Below are positions 1 to 7,691 of a DNA stretch of 64,000 nt, one piece after another; position 1 is the stretch's first letter; every line of letters starts with the position of its first letter. Position numbers and translations under genes: made by a program. The notes below the pieces were generated by a model. The model was not told the DNA's origin, did no database searches, and saw only the letters and a program-made list of their open reading frames with translations. Origin of the DNA: Cystobacter fuscus (GTDB lineage: Bacteria > Myxococcota > Myxococcia > Myxococcales > Myxococcaceae); NCBI RefSeq assembly GCF_002305875.1, contig NZ_CP022098.1:7564001-7628000 (forward strand), given 5' to 3'.

Positions 1-587
1 GTGAGCCGCCCCTCCGCCTCGAGCTTGTCCCGGCGTGCCTCCAGCTCCTCGCGGCTCACCGGCGAGGCATGGATGGCCGAGGCGAGCGCCAGCAGCAGCG
101 CGTCCTCGTCGGACAAGTCCGTATGCAGGCGCGCGAGGACGCGGTCGCGCTTGAGGAAGCGCAGCGCCGCCACGCGCCGGAAGCCGGAGATGATTTGAAA
201 GCGATCCGGCGGCCGGAAGCGCACGTCCACCGGGAAGAGCTGGCCCAGCCGCGCCAGATCCGTGGCCAGCGCGGACAAGTCCCCCACGGGGCGGAGCTGG
301 AAGGTGGTGTCCTCGTCGATCCGCTCCAATGGAAGGTGAGCGGGCGCCACGTGGCCGCGACGGCGCAACGTGGCGGACTCGAGGCTCTCCTCAACGGCCT
401 TCGGGGGCGCCTGCTCCGCCCCGGCGTTGGACTCCTCGCCCCCGGACACCGCGCCCGTGGGCTCCTGTATGGCATCGGTGGAGGCGCCGGACGGCTCGGC
501 CGCGTCCACCACGGGCGCGACCTCCGCCTGGGTGCTCGGCTCCGCGTCCACCTCGTCGATCCTGTTCTCGGCGTTCATGGCGTTCAT
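1..587 (-). CDS. padC: PadC-like ParB/Srx-fold protein (3' end cut by window edge)
   Basis: About 195 N-terminal residues are visible; the gene runs off the left edge. Residues 1-70 are an acidic, low-complexity leader rich in Glu, Ala and Pro. A ParB/sulfiredoxin-type domain begins near residue 75, with IISGFRR (132-138) standing where ParB proteins carry the GERR box. In Myxococcus xanthus PadC is a ParB-like CTP-binding adaptor, encoded with bacNOP, that tethers ParA to bactofilin filaments near the poles. Here it follows bacP by 52 bp on the same strand, the same arrangement. Two in-frame ATGs lie 9 bp apart (587 and 578); the first is used. The name rests on domain plus context. A plain ParB paralogue is the alternative. 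Confidence 0.8.
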   Translation of the reverse strand, partial: MNAMNAENRIDEVDAEPSTQAEVAPVVDAAEPSGASTDAIQEPTGAVSGGEESNAGAEQAPPKAVEESLESATLRRRGHVAPAHLPLERIDEDTTFQLRPVGDLSALATDLARLGQLFPVDVRFRPPDRFQIISGFRRVAALRFLKRDRVLARLHTDLSDEDALLLALASAIHASPVSREELEARRDKLEAEGRL

Positions 588-639
588 CCGCACCCTTGGC
601 TGACCCGTCACCTCTAGAGGGACGGGTACCCCCAACGCT

Positions 640-1338
640 TCAACGACCCTTCTTCTTCACGACGACCTTCTTGCGAGCCCCTTCCGCCACCGAGGGAGGA
701 AGCGGAGCCGCGGGAGGCGGCCGGGGAGGCTCGGGACGCGTCGGCTCGGCGGCCCGGGCGACGGGCGGCGGAGGCGGCGCGGGCCGGGACGCCGGAGCGG
801 CCGGAGCCGGAGGCGGCGCGGGCCGGGCAGGCGGTGCGGCGGCGGGACGAGCCGGCGCGGCGGGCGGCGGCGTGGGACGACCCCCCGGCAGGGCGGGACG
901 CGCCACGGTGGTACCCGGACGCAGCGGCGTGCGCACAGCGGCCGGACGCGGCAGGGAAGGACGCTCGGCGGGCACGCGACCCGGCTCCACCTCGCCCATG
1001 TCCACGCGGCCGCGGAAGCTCGCCCCGTCCACGATGATGACGCGCGGCGAGTGGATGTCCCCCACCATGCGACCCTCGCGGGTGAGCTCCACGCTCTCGG
1101 TGGCGTTGATGTTGCCCACCACCACGCCGCTGATGATGGCGTTCTTCACCGCCACGTTCGCCTTCACCACGCCCGTGGGCTCCACGATGAGCGTCCGGCT
1201 GAGGGTGAGCTCCCCCTCCACCCGGCCGCGCACGGTCAGGTCCTCGTCACCCGTCAGCTTGCCGCTGATGAGGATGGAGGGACCCACCACGGTGTTGTTG
1301 ACGACGGCCCCAGAGGCCAGTTCCTTCGTGGTGGCCAA
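640..1338 (-). CDS. bacP: Bactofilin BacP with long Pro-rich tail
   Basis: 232 aa. Residues 1-115 form the bactofilin beta-helix, with repeated short hydrophobic turns such as [17 protein letters not shown]. Residues 120-220 are an extended Pro/Ala/Arg region, and the protein ends with the basic motif [10 protein letters not shown]. Bactofilins polymerise without nucleotide. In M. xanthus the tail of the longest paralogue, BacP, recruits PadC, so the tail is the likely docking site for the neighbouring padC product. It starts 3 bp after bacO, so coupled translation is likely. The length difference between this protein and its two short neighbours matches the M. xanthus BacN/O/P pattern. Confidence 0.9.
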   Translation of the reverse strand: MATTKELASGAVVNNTVVGPSILISGKLTGDEDLTVRGRVEGELTLSRTLIVEPTGVVKANVAVKNAIISGVVVGNINATESVELTREGRMVGDIHSPRVIIVDGASFRGRVDMGEVEPGRVPAERPSLPRPAAVRTPLRPGTTVARPALPGGRPTPPPAAPARPAAAPPARPAPPPAPAAPASRPAPPPPPVARAAEPTRPEPPRPPPAAPLPPSVAEGARKKVVVKKKGR

Positions 1339-1341
1339 GGA

Positions 1342-1668
1342 TCAGCGCTCCTTCGGGATGTCCATGTCGACGTTGCCCTTGAAGGAGGCTCCGTCGGCGA
1401 TGAGGATGCGCGGGGCGCGGATGTCTCCCACCACGCGGCAGTCCGTCTTGAGCTCCACCTTGTCCGAGGCCGCGATGTTGCCGGTGACCCGGCCCGCGAT
1501 CTCCACGTTCTGCGTCTCGATGTCCGCCTCCACCACGCCACTGCCCTCGACGTAGAGGCTCTCCTTGAGGGAAATCTTCCCCTTCACGGTGCCCTGGATG
1601 ACCAGGTCCTCGTCGCCGGAGATCTCCCCATCGATGACAATGCTCGAACCGATGACCGTATTCGCCAT
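1342..1668 (-). CDS. bacO: Bactofilin BacO
   Basis: 108 aa, essentially only the bactofilin domain: successive beta-helix rungs (GEISGDEDLVIQGTVKGKIS, then TQNVEIAGRVTGNIAASDKV) and a short polar end. It probably co-polymerises with the products of the adjacent bactofilin genes into a cytoplasmic filament that scaffolds the subpolar chromosome segregation machinery, as shown for M. xanthus BacNOP. It is the middle gene of three; the upstream bactofilin ends 51 bp before it and the downstream one begins 3 bp after it. Assigning O rather than N is by gene order only. Confidence 0.88.
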   Translation of the reverse strand: MANTVIGSSIVIDGEISGDEDLVIQGTVKGKISLKESLYVEGSGVVEADIETQNVEIAGRVTGNIAASDKVELKTDCRVVGDIRAPRILIADGASFKGNVDMDIPKER

Positions 1669-1719
1669 GAGTGTTGTCCACCCCTCCCGAGAGGCATGCT
1701 GCTGGCCGCGAGGCCCGTG

Positions 1720-2064
1720 TTAGATGTCGTCCGGCAACTTCACGTCCATCTCGATGGAGCCATTGAACACCGCTCCATCCTCGATGACCACGCGCGGGGC
1801 CTTGATGTCTCCGGCCACCTTCGCCGACGCGTTGATCGCCACGCGCCCCGAGGCGTCGATGTTGCCACTCGCCTCGCCATTGATGGTCAGTTCCTCGGCG
1901 CGGATGTCCGCCTGCACCTTGCCGGTGCCCTCGATGGTCAGGTGATTCTTCAGGGCAATCTGCCCCTCCACCCGTCCCTCGATGATCAGATCGCCGCCTC
2001 CGGTGAGATTGCCCCGGATGACGATGCCCTTGCCGATGATGCCCGTTTGATCGCCCTGTGCCAT
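1720..2064 (-). CDS. bacN: Bactofilin BacN
   Basis: 114 aa, bactofilin domain with short ends. The rungs include GNLTGGGDLIIEGRVEGQIA and a conserved late turn GDIKAPRVVIEDGA shared almost verbatim with bacO and bacP, which supports tandem duplication. It is the first of the three bactofilin genes and starts 35 bp after the hydrolase stop, so it may share the long leftward transcript coming from the sgmT-type gene or use a promoter inside the hydrolase end. Role: cytoplasmic scaffold filament with BacO and BacP. Confidence 0.88.
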   Translation of the reverse strand: MAQGDQTGIIGKGIVIRGNLTGGGDLIIEGRVEGQIALKNHLTIEGTGKVQADIRAEELTINGEASGNIDASGRVAINASAKVAGDIKAPRVVIEDGAVFNGSIEMDVKLPDDI

Positions 2065-2099
2065 GCGGTGAAGCCTCGGCTGTGAGATTCCAACCTACG

Positions 2100-2951
2100 T
2101 CAGAGACGCTCGGAGATCCAGTTGCAGATGTCCCGGAAGACCTGCTCGCGCCCGAGCTCGTTGAGCGGCTCGTGGCGCATCCCCGGATATGCCTTGTACA
2201 CCTTGTCCCGGGAGCCCACGGCATCGAAGAAGGCGCGTCCGGTCTCCACCTTCGCCACGCCGTCCTCCGCTCCGCTGAACAGCAGGAGCGGCACCTGGAG
2301 CCCCGGCGCGATCGCCAGCACCCGCGTCTGGGCCTTCGCCGACTCGATGAACCAACGCGGGGTGACGATCCGGCCGTAGAGCGGATCCGCGCCCGCCGCG
2401 CGCTGCACCGCCTCGTCCCGGCTGAGCTGCTCGAGCTTGAGCTCGGTGGGCAGGGGCGCCCACGGCAGCACCCGCGCCAGGACCTTCGCCGCCAGCAGCT
2501 TCACCGGGGGCGGAGTGATGGCGAGCTTGAAGAAGGGCGAGGACAACATCATGCCGCTCAGCCCCTGCAGCCCACCCCTCGCCCACAAGTGCACGGACAT
2601 CAATGCCCCGTGGCTGTGCCCGAGCAGGAAGAGCTTCCCGCCTCCCGCCGCCCCACGCACCCGCTCCCAGAAGGCACTCAGATCGTCCAGGTAGTCCGGC
2701 CACGCATCGCAATGGCCCCGGCGCCCGTCCGCCCGGCCATGGCCACGGTAGTCGAAGCCGTGCACGGCGAAACCCTGCTCCGTGAGCGCATCGATGATCG
2801 GCACGTAGCGGCCGATGTGATCGCCATAGCCGTGCACCACGGCCACGTGGGCACGAGGCTGCTCGGGCTGATCGGATCTCCAATAGAGCCGGAGCCCGTC
2901 CCTGCTGGTGAAGAACCCCTCGTCGAAGCGCGCCATGGCTGCCGGGGACAT
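2100..2951 (-). CDS. Alpha/beta hydrolase, monoacylglycerol lipase-like
   Basis: 283 aa. Serine-hydrolase fold: oxyanion segment VVHGYGDHIGRY near residue 40, nucleophile elbow GHSHGA (about 111-116), acid within SGAEDG and base within MRHEPLNE near the C-terminus. The lid-type layout matches the monoglyceride lipase/lysophospholipase family (Hydrolase_4). No signal peptide, so cytoplasmic. Its ATG overlaps the stop of the upstream TPR gene by one base (TAATG), giving coupled translation. The exact ester substrate cannot be told. In the GHSHGA elbow a His replaces the Met often seen next to the catalytic Ser. Confidence 0.85.
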   Translation of the reverse strand: MSPAAMARFDEGFFTSRDGLRLYWRSDQPEQPRAHVAVVHGYGDHIGRYVPIIDALTEQGFAVHGFDYRGHGRADGRRGHCDAWPDYLDDLSAFWERVRGAAGGGKLFLLGHSHGALMSVHLWARGGLQGLSGMMLSSPFFKLAITPPPVKLLAAKVLARVLPWAPLPTELKLEQLSRDEAVQRAAGADPLYGRIVTPRWFIESAKAQTRVLAIAPGLQVPLLLFSGAEDGVAKVETGRAFFDAVGSRDKVYKAYPGMRHEPLNELGREQVFRDICNWISERL

Positions 2952-4825
2952 TAGCGACCCGCCGCACCAGTGGATAGCAACTTCAGCTTCCGCTCGATGA
3001 GCGCGCGTTGATCCGCGGGGTCGGCGGCCTCCGGCATCCGCTCCAGCACCTCCAACGCCCGCTTCCAGACCTCCGCCGCCTCCTCCGGACGCGACACCCG
3101 CTGGTAGGCATCCCCCAGGTGCTCGAGGATGACGGGCTCCTCGGGCTCCAGCTCCGCCGCGCGCGCCAGGGTCCGCACCGCGCTCGGGTAGTCACCGCGC
3201 TGGTAGTGGATCCACCCCAGCGAGTCGAGGAACGAGCCCGTGTCCGGACGCAACGCCAACGCCCGCCGCACCAGCCGCTCCGCCTCGGCGAAGTCCCGGC
3301 CGTGTTGCGCGAGCAGATAGCCGATGAAGTTCATGGCCGCCGCGTGGTCCGGCTCCAACCGCAGCACGCCGCGCATCGAGTACAGGGCGCCCGGCACGTC
3401 CCCCATGTCCAGCAACACCGTGGCCAGCACGTAGCGCGGCGCCACCTCCTCGGGTGCCTGGGAGATCGCCTCGCGCAGCGCGGCCAGCGCCTCGCCGGGG
3501 CGGCCCTGGCGCTTGAGCGTCGAGGCGAACGCCTCCAGCAGCTCCGGCGCCCGCTTGCGCCCGAGCGCCTCGCGCAACAGGGCCACCGCGCGCTCCGGCT
3601 CCCCACCGCGCTCCACGGCCCGGGCCTGCTGGATGCGCAGGCCGGTGTCCTCGGGATTCTCCTCGAGCGCTTCCGCGATCAGGGCCAGCGCCTCCGCGTG
3701 CCGTCCCGCCTGGGACAGGCAGAGGGCCCGGCGCGAGCGCGCATCGGCCGCCAGCACCGAGCCATCGGGCACCTCGGCATAGGCGGCCGCCGCCTGCTCG
3801 AAGTGACGCAGCCGCTCGTGCACCAGGCCCGCGTAGAAGGACACGCGCGGCGACGCGCCCCGGCCCCCACGCGCCGCGTCCAGCACCTCCAGCGCCGAGG
3901 GGTTGTCCCGCGCGGACAGGAACAGCAGTGCCACCTGCACGGTGAGCTCCGGATCCCCCGCGTCCGCCAGCAGCCGATCGAAATACGCCCGGGCCCGCAC
4001 CGACGAGCCGAGCCGCAGGGCGAGCCGCCCCGCCCCCTCCAACATCGCCGCGTTGTCCGGGTCGCGCTCCAGCGCCCGCGCCAGATACTCCTCCGCCGCC
4101 GCCAGGCGCCCGGCCTTCTCGTTGAGCCGCGCGAGCGTGATCAACGCCTCCAGGTCGCCCGGATCGCGCTCCAGCGCCCGCTTGAGCATCCGCTCGGCGC
4201 GCACGGCATCTCCCCGCTCGGCCAGGGCCATCCCGAGCCGCCGGTAGCCGGAGACCTCGCCAGGAAGCGCCGCCGCCAACGCCTCCACCGCCTTCACCGC
4301 CTTGTCGTGGGCCCGTGCCTCCAGGTGGAGCTGCGCCAGTTGCAGGTAGGCCTCTGGTTCACGGGGCTTGAGCCGGATGGCGCGGCGCAGGTGTTGCTGG
4401 GCGAGCCGGGGCTTGCGCGCCTCCTTCAGCACGCGCGCCAACATCAGCCGCGCCTCGTAGTAGCGGGGCTGGAGCTCCACCGCGCGCCGCGACTCCCGCT
4501 CCGCCCGCTCCAGCTCTCCCAGGAGCAGGTACTCCTCACCCAGGCGCGTGAGCAGGTAGGGGTTGGCCTCGTCGGTGGCCAGCGCCAGCCGCAGCTCGTC
4601 CGCCGCGCCCTGATGCTGACCCTCCAGGTGCAGCAGCTTCGCCTTCAAGGCATGCGCATAGCTGGCGGACGAAGCGGAGCCGACCGCCTGGGACGTCGGG
4701 GACGTGGCCTCGCGCATGGCCGAACGATCCGCCTTCGGCCGGCGGGCAACGGGCGCCGCGGCCGCTCCCCACCCGAGGAGGAGCAACAACGGCACGGCGC
4801 GGGCAGCGTTTCGCGGGATGCGCAC
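2951..4825 (-). CDS. Secreted tetratricopeptide-repeat protein
   Basis: 624 aa. The N-terminus (residues 1-25) is a signal peptide with a Leu-rich core and an Ala-rich end; no lipobox Cys follows, so a periplasmic protein is likely. The rest is an almost continuous TPR solenoid: repeats such as LGEEYLLLGELERAERESRR, LGWIHYQRGDYPSAVRTLAR and LGDAYQRVSRPEEAAEVWKR. TPR arrays mediate protein contacts, so this is probably an assembly factor or scaffold; no enzymatic domain is visible. It sits between the sgmT-type kinase (42 bp upstream) and the hydrolase (1-bp overlap). The partner is unknown. Confidence 0.85.
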   Translation of the reverse strand: MRIPRNAARAVPLLLLLGWGAAAAPVARRPKADRSAMREATSPTSQAVGSASSASYAHALKAKLLHLEGQHQGAADELRLALATDEANPYLLTRLGEEYLLLGELERAERESRRAVELQPRYYEARLMLARVLKEARKPRLAQQHLRRAIRLKPREPEAYLQLAQLHLEARAHDKAVKAVEALAAALPGEVSGYRRLGMALAERGDAVRAERMLKRALERDPGDLEALITLARLNEKAGRLAAAEEYLARALERDPDNAAMLEGAGRLALRLGSSVRARAYFDRLLADAGDPELTVQVALLFLSARDNPSALEVLDAARGGRGASPRVSFYAGLVHERLRHFEQAAAAYAEVPDGSVLAADARSRRALCLSQAGRHAEALALIAEALEENPEDTGLRIQQARAVERGGEPERAVALLREALGRKRAPELLEAFASTLKRQGRPGEALAALREAISQAPEEVAPRYVLATVLLDMGDVPGALYSMRGVLRLEPDHAAAMNFIGYLLAQHGRDFAEAERLVRRALALRPDTGSFLDSLGWIHYQRGDYPSAVRTLARAAELEPEEPVILEHLGDAYQRVSRPEEAAEVWKRALEVLERMPEAADPADQRALIERKLKLLSTGAAGR

Positions 4826-4867
4826 GCCTCCGATTCTAGCGCGGAGGCGGCGCCCACGCAGGGGCCT

Positions 4868-7381
4868 CTACAACCGGGGAACCAGGGCCGGCGCCCCCAG
4901 CCGCTCCAGGATGCGCTCCACCGGCTCGCTGTCGTGGCTCACGTCCGCCACCGCCGAGCGGTACTCCATCCGCGTCTGTTTCTCGACATCGGGCAGCAGG
5001 CGGCCGATGGCATTGCGTGCCGCTTCAACATTGCACTCCGGCAGGATGATGGCGAGGACGCCGTCCCCCAGGTGGCCGAGGATGTCCTGGGTGCGCAGCC
5101 GGGCGCGTATCACCGGGGGCACTCCCACCAACGACTCGTTGGCGACGGGGCGGTCCGGACGGAGCACCGCGAGGCTCACCGGCCGGCTGTAGCGCCGTCC
5201 CCGGCCCACCTCGTGATCCAGGCGCAGGAGCAGACCGCGCCGGTCATAGAGCCCGGTGACGGCGTCATTGCCGCTGCGGCGCACGGCCGGGGCGGCGCGC
5301 TCCAGCTCGGTCTCCTCCTTGCGCAGCTTGAGGGCGCGCTCGGTGCGCACGAGCAGCTCCATCGCGTTGAAGGGCTTGCTCATGTAGTCCACCGCGCCGA
5401 GGTTGAGCGCGCGCACCTTGTCGGCCACGCCCTGATGGGCCGACAGGAGGATGACGGGAATGCCCGCGGTGTCCGAGGAGGACTTGAGCGCCACGGCCGC
5501 GTCCAGCCCGTCCAGCTTGGGCAGGAAGACGTCCATCACCACCAGGTCCGGCTTGGACGAGCGGGCCCGCGCCAGACCCTCGGCGCCATCCCGCGCCACG
5601 TCCACGCGGTAGCGCGAGCGCAGCACCTCCACCAGCACCGCGGCGATCTCCGGCTCGTCCTCCACCACCAGCACGCGCGGCTGCTCGGTCGTCTCCTTGT
5701 TGGGCAGGTTCTGCACGGCACGCTGGACCTCGTGCGCCAGCGGCAGCGTGAAGATGAACGCGGCGCCACCCTCGGACGGGGCCTCGGCCCAGATCTCCCC
5801 GCCATGCAGCTCCACGAACTCCTTGCAGATGGCCAGCCCCAGCCCCGTGCCACCGCCCGCCTTGGCTCCGCTGCGGTAGCGATCGAAGACGAGCGGCAGC
5901 TCCTCGGGAGGAATGCCCTTGCCATCGTCCTGGACCACGATGCGCGCCACGTCCCCGTCCGGGCGCACCAGCCGCGAGGCGCGCACCACCACCTGCCCCG
6001 CGTTCTTCGCGTGGTGGATGGCGTTGGTGATGAGGTTCTGCAACACCTCGTGCAGCTTGAGCTCGTCGCCGATGAGCATCATGCGCTCGGGCGCCTCGGC
6101 CCGCAGGGCGACGCCCCGCTCCTTGGAGAGGATTCCCAGCTCGCTCACGCTCTCGCGGCAGAGCACCGAGATGTCCAGCACGCGCGGCTCGATGGACAGG
6201 CGCGCCACGTCCCCCTTGCCCCGCTCCAGCAGCGACTCCACCAGCCCGAGGATCTTCCGGCCCTGGCGGATCATCGCCTCGGCGGACTGCTTCTGCATCT
6301 CGTCCAGCTCGCCCTCGAGCAAGAGCCGCCCATGCCCCAGCAGCACCTGCAACGGAGCGCGCAGGTCATGGCTGCACACCGCGATGATCTCGTCCTTGAG
6401 TCGGTTCAGGTCCTTGAGCCGGCGGTTGGCGTCCGACAGCTCGCGGTAGCGCTCCACGTAGGCGAGCTCCAGCTCGTCGCGCTTCTTCTTGAGGCTGGTG
6501 TGCAGGCGCGCGTTGCGGATGCAGTTGGCGAGCGCCGCGCCCACCGCCTGGGCGAACTCCTGCTCGTCGCGGTTGAAGCCCTCGGTGCCGTGGGAGATGC
6601 GCAGGAAGAGCGCCCCGAGCAGCTCGTCCTGGCACACCAGCGGCTGCACGAGGATGGAGCGCACGCCGAGCGACGCCATGGCGGGATGCACCTCGGCCAT
6701 GAGTGGATCCCGCTGCGCCTCCTCCACCAACACCTGCTGCCGCGTCTCCAGCGCCCGACGCAGCTCGGGGTAGCGCGCCAGGTCCACGTCCAGCGACAGG
6801 CCCGGGTCCTCCATGGTGGCCACCACGCTCGCGGTGCGCGAGTTGCTGTCCTCCACCAGCACCACCGAGCAGCGGTCCGCGTTGATGACCGCCCCCACCT
6901 TCTCCACCACCAGGCGCAGGATGTCCTCCAGCTCCAGCGAGCTGGTGGCCACCTGGGTGATCTCCAGCAGCCGCTCCATGCGGTTGCGCGTGCGCGCCAT
7001 GAGCCGCCGCTCGCGCAAGGCCGTGTCCAGCCGCGTGGTGAGCTCCTCCAGGTTGCGCACCCAGTCATCCGCGGGCAGCTTGCGCAGCACCTCCGAGCGC
7101 GTCCGGGTGAGATCCGCCAGCACCCGCAGCTCGCGCAGCCGGGCATCCTGGCGGATGGCCTCGAGCGCCTCGGTGGCGCGCTTGCCCGTGGCGGACACGA
7201 GCACCGCATCCGGCCGCGACGACTCGGCCAGGCGCGGCAACTCGTCCAGGTCCTCGGTGATGACCCACTGGAAGCCCGCATGCGACAGATGCGCGAGCAG
7301 GACCTCGTTGGTCTTACGTGCTCCAATCACCAGGACGCGGCCACGAGGCCCCGCCAGTTCCGCTCTCAAGGAATCCCCCAT
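4868..7381 (-). CDS. sgmT: SgmT-type hybrid histidine kinase with degenerate c-di-GMP-binding GGDEF
   Basis: 837 aa. Order: receiver-like N-terminus (15-110) lacking a clear phospho-Asp, GAF (about 140-300), HisKA with His338 in SHDLRAPL, HATPase with the G boxes DDGKGI and GTGLGL, a full receiver with Asp617 (VVMDVFLP), and a C-terminal GGDEF-like domain. The GGDEF signature is reduced to GDGVL, so no cyclase activity is expected, but an I-site RxxD is intact (R763-D766) five residues before it. This is the layout of M. xanthus SgmT, a cytoplasmic kinase that binds c-di-GMP through the dead GGDEF and controls extracellular matrix composition with DigR. In M. xanthus sgmT likewise lies just upstream of bacNOP. 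DigR itself is not in the window. Confidence 0.85.
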   Translation of the reverse strand: MGDSLRAELAGPRGRVLVIGARKTNEVLLAHLSHAGFQWVITEDLDELPRLAESSRPDAVLVSATGKRATEALEAIRQDARLRELRVLADLTRTRSEVLRKLPADDWVRNLEELTTRLDTALRERRLMARTRNRMERLLEITQVATSSLELEDILRLVVEKVGAVINADRCSVVLVEDSNSRTASVVATMEDPGLSLDVDLARYPELRRALETRQQVLVEEAQRDPLMAEVHPAMASLGVRSILVQPLVCQDELLGALFLRISHGTEGFNRDEQEFAQAVGAALANCIRNARLHTSLKKKRDELELAYVERYRELSDANRRLKDLNRLKDEIIAVCSHDLRAPLQVLLGHGRLLLEGELDEMQKQSAEAMIRQGRKILGLVESLLERGKGDVARLSIEPRVLDISVLCRESVSELGILSKERGVALRAEAPERMMLIGDELKLHEVLQNLITNAIHHAKNAGQVVVRASRLVRPDGDVARIVVQDDGKGIPPEELPLVFDRYRSGAKAGGGTGLGLAICKEFVELHGGEIWAEAPSEGGAAFIFTLPLAHEVQRAVQNLPNKETTEQPRVLVVEDEPEIAAVLVEVLRSRYRVDVARDGAEGLARARSSKPDLVVMDVFLPKLDGLDAAVALKSSSDTAGIPVILLSAHQGVADKVRALNLGAVDYMSKPFNAMELLVRTERALKLRKEETELERAAPAVRRSGNDAVTGLYDRRGLLLRLDHEVGRGRRYSRPVSLAVLRPDRPVANESLVGVPPVIRARLRTQDILGHLGDGVLAIILPECNVEAARNAIGRLLPDVEKQTRMEYRSAVADVSHDSEPVERILERLGAPALVPRL

Positions 7382-7691
7382 GGTTCCTGGTCCTTTCCTA
7401 AGGGGTGAAAAGACCAGCGATTTTCCAACTTGGCGTCAGCCGTCATGCGCGGCTCCAAATCATGCCGTCGAAGCGCGTGGGGGGCCAGCGTGGCGAACCG
7501 CGCGAGTCAGGGCAAGCGTCATGATTCAACTCCCCCACGTAGGAACCCCACCGGCCCCAGGACAAAGCGCTTCCTTTCTCGTCTGCCCTGAATCCAACAC
7601 ATGGGGAGGGCTGCTTCCTCCCTACCCGATGGGATCCCTCCCCTCCCCGGCAGCCGAGCCCCTGGGCCCGGTCCAGAGCGAGTAGACCCGT
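7382..7691. other. Divergent intergenic region, sgmT-type gene / sensor kinase
   Basis: 310 bp separating two divergently transcribed kinases. No convincing coding sequence, tRNA or strong repeat was seen. An AGGA-type ribosome site precedes the sgmT-type ATG on the minus strand. The kinase at 7692 has only a weak Shine-Dalgarno (GAGCGAG). Promoters for both genes must lie here, but no clear sigma-70 or sigma-54 box could be assigned by eye. Confidence 0.4.

Noticed and set aside
3008-7408. A 1466-codon open frame on the plus strand
   Set aside because: It is the antisense reading of the TPR and sgmT-type genes, which have clear domains on the minus strand; high GC leaves long shadow frames open.
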